A stretch of 64,000 bases of DNA from JANXUC01 sp043782485. Lineage in GTDB: Bacteria; Acidobacteriota; Terriglobia; Terriglobales; Acidobacteriaceae. Of the stretch, positions 1-7,737 are shown one piece after another. The DNA lies in contig JAYWAL010000106.1 of assembly GCA_043782485.1 (NCBI GenBank), positions 4,710 to 68,709 on the forward strand. The letters are read 5' to 3'. The notes under the pieces are model-generated. The model was not told the DNA's origin. It saw only the letters and a program-made list of their open reading frames with translations, and ran no database searches. The stretch's first letter is position 1. Each line of letters begins with the position of its first letter. The translations under genes were made by a program, and so were the position numbers.

Positions 1-46
1 TGCCGTCGATATCGAGCGCCAGGAGGCGGATGGGAGGGGACTTCAT
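1..46 (-). CDS. HAD-superfamily hydrolase, 5' end only
   Basis: Only the first 15 codons lie in the window, read leftward from an ATG at 46-44. The peptide begins MKSPPIRLLALDIDG. The hydrophobic strand followed by DxDG is motif I of haloacid-dehalogenase phosphatases, with the nucleophile Asp and general acid/base Asp; Cof-type sugar phosphatases start this way. There is no clear Shine-Dalgarno sequence upstream. The rest of the gene is beyond the left edge, so substrate and subfamily cannot be told. Confidence 0.6.
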   Translation of the reverse strand, partial: MKSPPIRLLALDIDG

Positions 47-524
47 GGAAAAGTTTAGCATCCGGGCGTAGGAGATGCTGACCGTCGCGCGCCATCTAGG
101 GATGGCGGTGTCAAAAACGATGAGCGCTTGCCAGTGCGGGAAGGGGCTGCTGAAAACGCACTCTTTCCAGGATCAACCGCTCAACCCAGCGGCCAAAGCC
201 GCAGGAACTCGCAGTGCTTATCGCAGCACTGAAAGTGCTGCGCCGCCCAAAAGCTGATATTGGAGCGCTTTTGCAAGCTCGTGGGTACGCTACAAGCTCG
301 TGACACCGTCCAAGAAGAAAGCTTTTGCAGCGGAACTGCTGCCGACAGACTCAAATTCTTCCGCAAGGACGTCGCGCTGAGAAAGCTGGAAGGTGTTGGG
401 ATGAGTCGAGACTGTGGGGATTCCTCGCTTCGCTTCGGAATGACAGGACCTATAGAAAGTCGGTAAGCGTGCCTTCGGTGATGTTCGGTGCGCGCAACAG
501 CCGTGATATATTGCCCAATCGCGC
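47..524. other. Intergenic region with a dispersed repeat
   Basis: 478 bases without a convincing gene between the divergent HAD and TPR genes. The short frames here have no ribosome site or recognisable domain. Positions 415-445 carry a repeat of the class ending in TTCGGAATGACA, which recurs elsewhere in the window. A TATATT at about 507-512 is a possible -10 box for the TPR gene, without a clear -35. Confidence 0.5.
415..445. repeat. Dispersed TTCGGAATGACA-type repeat
   Basis: The segment GGATTCCTCGCTTCGCTTC followed by GGAATGACA is the reverse complement form of the TGTCATTCTGAGCG-type intergenic repeat. Related copies lie at 26839-26868, 34681-34745, 57355-57386 and 57474-57504, always outside genes. 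Translated frames over it give spurious peptides such as CHSEAKRGIP. Confidence 0.6.
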
Positions 525-923
525 ATGATACCGATGCTCAGTCACGGGTATACGTGGTGGGGGATGCTGCTCCAGGGCGTCGCCATTTTGCACTTTATCC
601 GGCGGCGTCCGGAAACCTATTGGTTGTACATTATCGTGATTGCGGGGTGGTTGGGGGCGCTGGTTTATATTGGCGCGGAAGTGATTCCGGATCTGGGTTT
701 GGTGCGCGGGTCGTTTCAGGCTTTTCCGAGGCGCAAGCGGATTCGAGAATTGCAGGCACTGGTGCTGGACAATCCATCGGCGGGAAATTACGAGGAGCTG
801 GCGGGGCTTTTTCAAGACGAGAAAAAATATGCGCAGGCCCGCGAGTGCTATGACAAAGCCATCACCGTGCGAACCGATTCCGTGGACCCGTTCTACCGGC
901 GGGGCAGTGCGCGATGGAACTGA
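525..923 (+). CDS. TPR membrane protein, N-terminal part (frameshifted)
   Basis: The 132-residue frame starts with a hydrophobic segment at about residues 8-24 and another at about 32-52, then a charged linker and the first tetratricopeptide helices (NPSAGNYEELAGLF, YAQARECYDKA). It stops inside a TPR at GSARWN. The next frame continues the repeat exactly (ELNDFVAAVPDLERVV), so this and the following entry are one gene split by a one-base shift near 912-920. The intact protein would be an inner-membrane-anchored TPR scaffold of about 245 residues. The start could also be the ATG at 534. Function beyond protein-protein contact cannot be inferred. Confidence 0.6.
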   Translation: MIPMLSHGYTWWGMLLQGVAILHFIRRRPETYWLYIIVIAGWLGALVYIGAEVIPDLGLVRGSFQAFPRRKRIRELQALVLDNPSAGNYEELAGLFQDEKKYAQARECYDKAITVRTDSVDPFYRRGSARWN

Positions 924-1264
924 ACGATTTTGTTGCGGCCGTGCCTGATTTAGAACGCGTGGTCAACAAGGACCGCAAGTATGACTTCCAGCGGGCACCG
1001 GCCCTGCTGGCCCATGCCTATGCCAATACAGGGGAGGCGGACAAGGCGGACGCTTTGTTTCGCGAGGTGCTAGTGACTTCGACTCTTTCGGAAACGTATG
1101 TGAACTATTCTTCTTTCTTGGCGGCGCAGGGGCGGTCGACGGAGGCGCGAGCGATGGCGCAGCAGGTTTTGGCACGGAAGCCTGCGATGCCGGCGTATCA
1201 GAAGCGGCGGGAGCGGCCGTGGTTTCGCAAGGCAGCGCAGATTTTGAAACGGATTCCCGCGTGA
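914..1264 (+). CDS. TPR membrane protein, C-terminal part (frameshifted)
   Basis: This frame holds two to three further TPR units: FQRAPALLAHAYANTGEADKA, then ETYVNYSSFLAAQGRSTEARAM. The tail is basic (KRRERPWFRKAAQILKR). It overlaps the preceding frame by 10 bases and completes its broken repeat, so it is read as the 3' half of the same gene and not as an independent start. No slippery heptamer is visible at the junction, which favours a sequencing error or mutation over programmed frameshifting. A small gene with a good ribosome site follows 24 bases downstream. Confidence 0.6.
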   Translation: MELNDFVAAVPDLERVVNKDRKYDFQRAPALLAHAYANTGEADKADALFREVLVTSTLSETYVNYSSFLAAQGRSTEARAMAQQVLARKPAMPAYQKRRERPWFRKAAQILKRIPA

Positions 1265-1288
1265 CGTTGAGTCGAGGAGGAAAAAATA

Positions 1289-1540
1289 ATGAATGAGCCG
1301 GAAACGATTCCGTTTGACCACCCTTCGCTAGGCCCTGTTTGGGTGAGTGTTCAGGCGACCGAAGGAACGGTTGCCGTCAGGTTTTCCCAGGTGGGACCCG
1401 ATTCGGAGATGATTCTTCCGGCATCGGCGGCGGTGAGGTTGGGACATGCACTCCTCGAGGCAAGCGGAGAGAATCCCCAGTCCTCCCCGCTCAAGTTGCC
1501 ACATACCCGACAAATCGGCGGGATCATCGGACCCTACTAA
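1289..1540 (+). CDS. Small hypothetical protein
   Basis: 83 residues, start supported by GAGGAGG about 9 bases upstream of the ATG. The product is soluble and slightly acidic, with alternating hydrophobic residues suggesting a small beta-rich fold (GPVWVSVQATEGTVAVRFSQ). It has no cysteines, signal peptide or membrane segment. I recognise no family. It lies directly after the TPR gene on the same strand and is probably co-transcribed with it. Confidence 0.55.
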   Translation: MNEPETIPFDHPSLGPVWVSVQATEGTVAVRFSQVGPDSEMILPASAAVRLGHALLEASGENPQSSPLKLPHTRQIGGIIGPY

Positions 1541-1571
1541 ACCCTAAGCCTTAGACTCCAGGGCCCAACGC

Positions 1572-1630
1572 GCCCGACGGCCAAAGCCATTGGAGGTGTT
1601 GAGCCCTATGGGAGCAGCAATCCGTCGGGC
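1572..1630. other. Structured intergenic inverted repeat
   Basis: GCCCGACGG at 1572-1580 pairs with CCGTCGGGC at 1622-1630. Between them lie two small potential hairpins, CCAA/TTGG and CCC-tat-GGG. The element sits between convergent genes and abuts the stop codon of the minus-strand cytochrome-like gene. No T tract follows on either strand, so a factor-independent terminator is not clearly supported. Confidence 0.35.
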
Positions 1631-3715
1631 CTACTGACAAGTAGCTCGGCTGAAATCGCAGAAGAACCTGCGAATGACGTCGGCCTCGGGCGCAGCCGGG
1701 GGATTGGCTTCGGGCTTTGATGAAGTGTTGAGCCAGAAGCGCTGATGGGTGCGCCGAACGTGCGGCATGACCGCCTCCATGCCGATGGCGGGTGTGGTGA
1801 TGTGCAACTGGGTCCAATCAGCGCTGCCAAAGACGAACGGCGACAAGAGGGTTGGAGATGTGCCGTTGGTAGCGAAGTTGTAAGGAGTCGGACGAGTGGT
1901 GTGGCAGTTGCGACAGGATCGCGCCACGACATTGCTGTAGACGTCGGCCGGGACGGTTTGGCCGAGCGGCGGATCCGCCGCCCATCCGCTGGCCACGAAG
2001 CTCGTATTCTGGTTGCCGGAGAGTGTTGCTCCAGTCTGGTTAAAAATCTGGTTATACCAGCCCTCGACCAGTTCAATGAGCGCCCACATAGGCTGGCCGT
2101 TGAAGTCCGGGTTGGTTACCTCAATATTCAAAACGCTTTGGTTGAGCTTGCGAAAGGTATCTTGCTGGGCGGCGCGGGTAAAGCTTGGGTTGGAGGAGTA
2201 CTGGAGCGCGTCAAGGTCGAAGGGCAGGAAATGCGCGTGGACGTTGCCGCCCGGGTTGGGATAGGGTTGGCCGGCGGCAACGTTGGCCGGGTTTCTGCCT
2301 CCATGGCAGACCAAGCAGAGACCTGGGACCGACTTCGCGCCCCCTCCATCCAGGTCCGCCTTGTTAACCCGAGGATTGTCGAGTAGGCCGGTGGCTGGGT
2401 TCACGACTTGGTGGCCGCGGTCGTAGACGTAAAATTTGGTGAAGGACGTTCCCGTGGTGGCATCGGGCTTATATTCCATGGTGACGGCCGCGATTGGGTT
2501 GACATCGTTGACGGCGTCGTCGGCGGTCCGGTGGTTGGTGACAGCCCAAGCCGTGCCATCTTTGGAAACGATCATGCGACGACCGAAGCCAAGATCGATG
2601 GCGTTAAAGTATCCGGCCAGGGTGTAAGTGTTTGGATCGGCAAGATTGATGCCGTTCTGCGCCAGCCAATCGCCGAAGAAGGCTTTCTTATTGCCTGGGT
2701 CAATCGCCTGGTAGTAGGCGTCAGCGGTAGTGGAATCGGTGACGTTTGTGAGGACACCGTCGGCTCCATAGGTCAGGAAATCGGTGGGATGGGTGAAGGG
2801 ATCCGTCTGCGCCAAAAGTGGCTCGACGGCAAGCGTGGGGTCCATCAGCGCCGTTGGGTTCAGGTTCACAGTGACACGAACCACCCGCTGCGCGGTACCG
2901 TTCGACTTGGCGGCGGTGAAGCGCAGGAGGTACTGCCCAGCTGTGTTGAAAAGTGCATCGGTGGTCGGGTTGTTGACAGCGGTAAACGAGACCTCCCCAA
3001 TACCGGAGACGAAGCCGCCTGGGTTGAACCACTCCGGCGAAGTGGGCGTGCCGGTGCCGGAAACCGTGGCTTTGAGGTGAACTTTGTTGGGAGCCGTAAT
3101 GACGTAGTCATTCGGCGCAACCACCGTGGCACCAGCCGGAGCAGCAACGGTGACCGCGGGCGCTCCAGTGATCGCGAGTGTGATGTAGTCGGGTGAATCG
3201 AGGCTGGAGAAGTCTCCTCCGCCAATCAAGGTGCCGGTAATTCCCAGGGGCACGTTGGTTCCGTTGGGCAAGGAGCCGAGAGCCAGAGTTTGCACAACCG
3301 CCGGGATGCTGAACTGCAACACCAAAGCCGCGTTGCTGTTGGGAGTGGTGAGGCAATTGCCCAAAACGTTTTCGTTAGCCTTAGTGGCGGGAACGGTCAG
3401 CTTTTTTGGTAACACCACGGGAGCAAGGCTGCCAATGGCGGCCGTTCCAGCTAACTGGCTGCCGAGGGTGCCAAAGCCGTCGACGATGTGAAGACGAACC
3501 GTGGTCAAGTCCACGTTGGCTGCGATAAACGAGCTATTGCTCAAAATGGCGATGGGCAGGTTCCCTTTGGCAGCAGGGTTAAGGGTGTTTTTGCAAACGC
3601 CAGGTTTGACGTCGATTTGCACAGGAATGACGGCCGAAGCGGCCACCGATAAAGAGGCTACGAGGGTGAACACTTGGAAGCAATGGATCCTATTGAGCCG
3701 ACTTTGACCGGACAT
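1631..3715 (-). CDS. Secreted protein with two CxxCH haem motifs
   Basis: 694 residues from the ATG at 3715, chosen because AGGAG lies 9 bases upstream; an in-frame ATG at 3742 lacks this. A signal peptide covers about residues 1-28. Next comes an IDVKPG...LPIAIL module common in acidobacterial surface proteins, then an Ig/PKD-like beta domain around residues 190-290. The C-terminal half carries CLVCH at about 467-471 and CRNCH at about 601-605, both c-type haem sites. The overall design suggests an extracytoplasmic dihaem protein with an adhesive or substrate-binding N-terminus. Redox partner and substrate are unknown. The downstream minus-strand neighbour is more than 1.6 kb away, so it is probably monocistronic. 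Confidence 0.7.
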   Translation of the reverse strand: MSGQSRLNRIHCFQVFTLVASLSVAASAVIPVQIDVKPGVCKNTLNPAAKGNLPIAILSNSSFIAANVDLTTVRLHIVDGFGTLGSQLAGTAAIGSLAPVVLPKKLTVPATKANENVLGNCLTTPNSNAALVLQFSIPAVVQTLALGSLPNGTNVPLGITGTLIGGGDFSSLDSPDYITLAITGAPAVTVAAPAGATVVAPNDYVITAPNKVHLKATVSGTGTPTSPEWFNPGGFVSGIGEVSFTAVNNPTTDALFNTAGQYLLRFTAAKSNGTAQRVVRVTVNLNPTALMDPTLAVEPLLAQTDPFTHPTDFLTYGADGVLTNVTDSTTADAYYQAIDPGNKKAFFGDWLAQNGINLADPNTYTLAGYFNAIDLGFGRRMIVSKDGTAWAVTNHRTADDAVNDVNPIAAVTMEYKPDATTGTSFTKFYVYDRGHQVVNPATGLLDNPRVNKADLDGGGAKSVPGLCLVCHGGRNPANVAAGQPYPNPGGNVHAHFLPFDLDALQYSSNPSFTRAAQQDTFRKLNQSVLNIEVTNPDFNGQPMWALIELVEGWYNQIFNQTGATLSGNQNTSFVASGWAADPPLGQTVPADVYSNVVARSCRNCHTTRPTPYNFATNGTSPTLLSPFVFGSADWTQLHITTPAIGMEAVMPHVRRTHQRFWLNTSSKPEANPPAAPEADVIRRFFCDFSRATCQ

Positions 3716-3842
3716 TATTTGCGTCTCCTGGCGAGGCTGCACAAATCTAGCCTCTGTCAGTCAAACGGAATCAGGCGAGAATATGGCTCGCGCTGGAGAA
3801 CTATTTTTTTGGGGAGTGGGCGGAAGCAGGTCGTTAGGCAGC

Positions 3843-4631
3843 TTATTTTTTATCGTGAACGCCCCAACGGAAGCGGCGGCCCACGATGCATTTGACGATG
3901 AGATGGTCGCTGGCCTGCGTCACGCCGATGCCGACGCCGAAATTGAACTCCCAATTTGGGGAGAGATTTAGGTCGATTGAGGGAAAGAACTGCTGGTTTT
4001 GGTCGCGGAGGGCATCGAAGCCCGTCACAGGACCCAGACCTCCGTAGTATTCGAGGCCGCCTGTAATTTTCTTGGTGAAATCGTAGCTGACTTTGGCGTT
4101 GGGAGAAAAACTCCAGCCTTGATTCTGGCTGGCGCCGTGAAAAGACTTGTCCATGGCGGGATTGAACGCCAGATACCAGCGACCTAGCTTTTTGTCGATG
4201 ATGGGGCGGATTTCCCAGGTCCAGGTGTCGGTTGAGAAGTTGCGTTGTTGGTAGCCGATTTCCGTGGACAAGCTTAAGCCGACCGGCCACTTCCAGGATT
4301 CCGGAATGGCAACACGGGGGCGAATATGATCCCCGACCCACATCCACCCACCGTCGGGCTGGATGGTGGAGAAAACGTAGAAGCCGGTTTCGAACCAGTC
4401 GTTGAAGCCATGGGTGATTTCCAGGGTTTCGTGGATGGCGTGGTTGGTGGGGAGGACGCCATCGACCACCGTCTTGCTGCCTTTGACGGTGAAGTTGCTA
4501 TGGAGTTCGACCATGGTGTCACCGGGGGCAACGAGGTCGGAGCCGTAGACCTGGATTTCGGTGTTGTCCTGGGCGTGGGCGGGAATGCCGCAGCACAGCG
4601 CGATGAGGAGGGGCCAAATGGGACGGAGCAT
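3843..4631 (-). CDS. Outer-membrane beta-barrel-like protein
   Basis: 262 residues with a signal peptide ending near AHAQ (about residue 21). The mature part is made of alternating amphipathic strands rich in aromatic residues (WFETGFYVFS, WYLAFNPAMDKSF, WEFNFGVGIGV), typical of small bacterial outer-membrane barrels. It ends RFRWGVHDKK and not in the canonical aromatic C-terminal residue, so insertion by BAM is not certain. No transported substrate can be named. It stands alone, upstream of and in the same orientation as the haem protein gene. Confidence 0.6.
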   Translation of the reverse strand: MLRPIWPLLIALCCGIPAHAQDNTEIQVYGSDLVAPGDTMVELHSNFTVKGSKTVVDGVLPTNHAIHETLEITHGFNDWFETGFYVFSTIQPDGGWMWVGDHIRPRVAIPESWKWPVGLSLSTEIGYQQRNFSTDTWTWEIRPIIDKKLGRWYLAFNPAMDKSFHGASQNQGWSFSPNAKVSYDFTKKITGGLEYYGGLGPVTGFDALRDQNQQFFPSIDLNLSPNWEFNFGVGIGVTQASDHLIVKCIVGRRFRWGVHDKK

Positions 4632-4874
4632 TTGAGGTTAGTGTTTCATGAACGGTGTTGGGGAGAGAGGAAATCCTTGTGCAGCGGCTAAACCGTTGAC
4701 TGTAGAGGCATGGGCGGCACGGCTGAAGCCGTGCCCTGATACGAAGCTTTCCTTGTACCGGAAGCGAATCCTTTCTAGCGCGGACGAGAATCGTCAACAT
4801 AGAAGACTTGCCGGACGCGGGCCGGGTTTGCGCTATGGTTGTGGCAGAGGATTTGCGGCGTATTGGAGGGTTGG

Positions 4875-5252
4875 ATGAAGCAGCGAAACTTGGCCGTGCT
4901 GGTTGCGCTTGTTTGTTTTGTGTTGGCGCTGTCGGCATTCGCACACCATGGAACGGCGCGATTTGATATGTCGCACATTGTGACCATGGAGGGCACCGTC
5001 AGGGATTTTCAGTGGATGAATCCGCATCCGTATATCCACGCTGACGTGAAAAACGAAAAGGGCGAAATGGAAAACTGGGCGCTGGAGTGCGGCAGTCCCT
5101 TGATGCTGGTGCGGGTGGGGTGGACGAAGAAATCGGTGAAGGCGGGAGACCATGTGAAAATTTACGGGTTCCGCGCCAAGGATGGGTCGCCCTATATGCA
5201 TTTGGAACGGCTGGAGATCCCTGGTGGCCAGGCGCTGGTGGGGTTCCCATAG
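4875..5252 (+). CDS. DUF6152 family secreted protein
   Basis: 125 residues from the ATG at 4875, supported by GGAGGG 4-5 bases upstream; an earlier in-frame ATG at 4839 has no ribosome site. A signal peptide (LAVLVALVCFVLALSAFA) precedes HHGTARFD, and the mature protein has the pattern MEGTVRDFQWMNPHPYIHADV characteristic of DUF6152. This is a small OB-like beta domain of unknown function often found beside periplasmic redox proteins. Only 3 bases separate it from the next gene, so it heads an operon with a membrane protein and a cytochrome c. Confidence 0.75.
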   Translation: MKQRNLAVLVALVCFVLALSAFAHHGTARFDMSHIVTMEGTVRDFQWMNPHPYIHADVKNEKGEMENWALECGSPLMLVRVGWTKKSVKAGDHVKIYGFRAKDGSPYMHLERLEIPGGQALVGFP

Positions 5253-5255
5253 CAA

Positions 5256-5735
5256 ATGCCTTTTCTGATGACGTTTTGCCAATGGCTGGAACAGACTGCG
5301 CTGGGCAGCGGCATTCGGGATTCGCTGTGGCTGTTTCCGGCGATTGAGACGGTACATTTGTTCGGGATTGTACTTCTGGTGGGGTCGACCACGGCGTTTG
5401 ATCTGCGGTTGCTGGGGTGGGTGATGCCGCGGCAACGCCTCCCGGAACTGGCGGAGCGGTTGCTACCTTGGTCCTGGGCAGGTTTTGCGGTGCAGGTGGT
5501 GACGGGGTTTCTGCTGTTCGCGTCGGCGGCGTCAAAGTATTACGGCAACACGGCGTTTCGGCTGAAGATGGGCATGCTTTTGCTGGCGGGGGTGAACGCT
5601 CTGCTGTTCCACTGGACCACTTATAGGGATCTTGGGGATGGGGATACGCCGCTGGGTGCGAAACTTGCGGGCGGCGTTTCCCTGCTGCTATGGTTTGGCA
5701 TTGTTGCGGCGGGTCGATTCATTGGATTTGTGTGA
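5256..5735 (+). CDS. Small multi-pass membrane protein (DUF6644-like)
   Basis: 159 residues with about four hydrophobic helices (LFGIVLLVGSTTAFDLRLLG, WAGFAVQVVTGFLLFAS, MGMLLLAGVNALLFHW, SLLLWFGIVAAGRF). The start MPFLMTFCQWLEQT and the histidine in VHLFGIV resemble the DUF6644 membrane family that accompanies DUF6152. The buried His at about residue 31 and His near 113 could bind haem, but that is speculation. It is sandwiched between a DUF6152 protein and a cytochrome c with gaps of 3 and 12 bases. Confidence 0.6.
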   Translation: MPFLMTFCQWLEQTALGSGIRDSLWLFPAIETVHLFGIVLLVGSTTAFDLRLLGWVMPRQRLPELAERLLPWSWAGFAVQVVTGFLLFASAASKYYGNTAFRLKMGMLLLAGVNALLFHWTTYRDLGDGDTPLGAKLAGGVSLLLWFGIVAAGRFIGFV

Positions 5736-5747
5736 AAGGGGCTTCTC

Positions 5748-6284
5748 GTGGGAAAGTTTGTTCTTGGATTGATACTGGGTATGGTAGCCATTCCGGTGGC
5801 GGGGTACTTGTATTTTACGGGCGGTCATGCGCCGGTGGCGACATCGGATCCCGATATGCCATTTGAGAAGATGCTGGCGCACAGGGCGCTGAGCGCGCGG
5901 ATCGACAAGGAGATGCCGAAGTCGCCGCCGATCCAGGGCGATGAGGCGAATCTGCTGGCTGGGGCTGCTCTTTACCGCGAGCACTGTGGGGTGTGCCACG
6001 GCATGCCAGGACGCGATAAGACGGCAATAGCGGTCGGTATGTATCCGCACCCGCCGAAACTGATGGAAGGCAAGGGCGTAACCGACGACGAGGTTGGGGA
6101 AAGCTACTGGAAAGTGGCGAACGGCATTCGTCTGACGGGGATGCCGGGCTTCCGGACGACGCTTTCCGAAACGCAGATGTGGCAGGTGAGTCTGCTGGTA
6201 GCGGAAGCGGGTAAGCTTCCGAAATCGGTGGTGGATGCGCTGGCGGTGGTGCCGATGGCCGAGCAGGGGCAAACCAAAAAGTAA
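5748..6284 (+). CDS. Membrane-anchored cytochrome c
   Basis: 178 residues from a GTG start. An uncleaved N-terminal helix (VLGLILGMVAIPVAGYLYF) anchors the protein. CGVCH at residues 80-84 binds the haem covalently, and a later Met in TGMPGF is the probable axial ligand. The layout is that of monohaem class I cytochromes. As last gene of the DUF6152 operon it probably moves electrons on the outer face of the inner membrane, but partner enzymes are not in the window. Confidence 0.8.
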   Translation: MGKFVLGLILGMVAIPVAGYLYFTGGHAPVATSDPDMPFEKMLAHRALSARIDKEMPKSPPIQGDEANLLAGAALYREHCGVCHGMPGRDKTAIAVGMYPHPPKLMEGKGVTDDEVGESYWKVANGIRLTGMPGFRTTLSETQMWQVSLLVAEAGKLPKSVVDALAVVPMAEQGQTKK

Positions 6285-6373
6285 CAACGAGGTGCGTTGG
6301 GGTTGGCTTCGGAAGCGTGTGGCTGCTAACCTGAGCGTGCAGTTGCCGTTCCTGTCCGAGGGCCCATTGCGAT

Positions 6374-7726
6374 ATGTCGAGTCAAAACCTTAGTCTCCCC
6401 GGGTTTGTCTTGTGTTTCTCTCTATTTGGACTGGCGGGATGCCACTCCGCCCCGCCGAAGGCTGTGGCTACGCGCGTGGTCACGCAGCCAGCGCCGGGCG
6501 AGGGCATCCGGAAGATTCAACACATCGTCTTTTTGATCAAGGAAAATCGGACATTCGACCACTATTTCGGCACGTTTCCCGGGGCGGACGGCGTCACTTC
6601 GGGGAAAATCTCTGATGGTACAACCATTCCTCTCAGCCATTCACCCGACGTTGGCCCATACGACATTGGACACTCGTGGCGCGATGCCATTATCGCGATG
6701 GACGGAGGCCGCATGGGGAAATTTGACCAGCTCGCCGACGGTTACGTTGATGGCTACCGCTATCCGTATACGCAGTTTCTGGAATCAGATATTCCTAACT
6801 ACTTTGCGTATGCCCGGAATTTTGTTTTAGCTGACCGAATGTTTTCCTCGCTGGCGGGGCCAAGCTTTCCCAACCATCTTTTCACGGTAGCGGCGCAGGC
6901 AGGGGGCGTGATTGATGACCCGCACGCCAGCAAAGGCAACTGGGGTTGCGATTCGGATGAAGAACAAACGGTAGCCGTGGTGCAAAAAGACGGCAGGATC
7001 AAGACCGAACCGCCGTGTTTTGATTTTAAGACGCTGGCGGATTCCCTGGAAGACAAACATATCCCCTGGAAGTATTACGCGCCGTCGAAGGGGCAATTCG
7101 GGTACCAGTTCTCAACGCTGGATGCGATCCGGCACATTCGGAACACGCCGTTGTGGCAGGAGCGGGTTGTGCCGGATTCCCAGTTTGCGAGCGACGCTAA
7201 AAACGGAAGGCTTCCCGCGGTGAGCTGGCTGGTGACTGGCACGGCTAACGAACACCCGCCACTGAGCACGTGTAACGGCGAAAATTGGACGGTGGAGCAG
7301 CTCAACGCCGTGATGCAAGGACCGGATTGGAATTCGACGGTGGTGTTCCTGACCTGGGACGACTTCGGCGGATTTTATGACCATGTGCCGCCGCCTTCGG
7401 TGGGGACTTATAGCTTTGGCCCACGCGTTCCGTTATTGATTATTTCTCCGTATGCGAAAAAAGGCTATGTAAGTCACACGCAGTATGATTTTTCGTCCTT
7501 CCTGAAATTTGCGGAGCGCCGTTTCGACTTGCCGACTCTGACCGAGGACGACGCCAGGGCGAGCGATATGCTCGATAGTTTCGACTTCAGCGGTGCGCCG
7601 CAACCGGCTTTGCTGCTGGAAACACACGCTTGCCCGAAGCACGCCAGCTTCTGGTGGAGGGCCTCCACCTATTGGGCGCGGCGTAAAGCCCATCAGGAGG
7701 CGGTCAAGAGCAACTTGCGGCAGTAG
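6374..7726 (+). CDS. Phosphoesterase-family lipoprotein (phospholipase C / acid phosphatase type)
   Basis: 450 residues. The N-terminus ends in a lipobox (FGLAGC at about residue 23), so the protein should be a lipoprotein. ENRTFDHYFG at about residues 57-66 is the metal-binding start motif of the phospholipase C/AcpA phosphoesterase family (PF04185). Later blocks include GPSFPNHLF and TWDDFGGFYDHVPPP, which supply further metal and phosphate ligands. The expected reaction is hydrolysis of phosphomonoesters or phospholipid head groups outside the cytoplasm. It is followed after 11 bases by the FkbH-like gene, suggesting co-transcription, although its role in that pathway is not evident. Confidence 0.75.
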   Translation: MSSQNLSLPGFVLCFSLFGLAGCHSAPPKAVATRVVTQPAPGEGIRKIQHIVFLIKENRTFDHYFGTFPGADGVTSGKISDGTTIPLSHSPDVGPYDIGHSWRDAIIAMDGGRMGKFDQLADGYVDGYRYPYTQFLESDIPNYFAYARNFVLADRMFSSLAGPSFPNHLFTVAAQAGGVIDDPHASKGNWGCDSDEEQTVAVVQKDGRIKTEPPCFDFKTLADSLEDKHIPWKYYAPSKGQFGYQFSTLDAIRHIRNTPLWQERVVPDSQFASDAKNGRLPAVSWLVTGTANEHPPLSTCNGENWTVEQLNAVMQGPDWNSTVVFLTWDDFGGFYDHVPPPSVGTYSFGPRVPLLIISPYAKKGYVSHTQYDFSSFLKFAERRFDLPTLTEDDARASDMLDSFDFSGAPQPALLLETHACPKHASFWWRASTYWARRKAHQEAVKSNLRQ

Positions 7727-7737
7727 CGCTGCGACCC

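Noticed and set aside
290..526. 78-codon minus-strand frame near the left end
   Set aside because: Its sequence CHSEAKRGIPTVSTHPN is translation of the dispersed repeat and not a protein family.
2408..3196. 262-codon plus-strand frame over the CxxCH protein
   Set aside because: Shadow frame of low complexity; the minus strand has a signal peptide, ribosome site and haem motifs.
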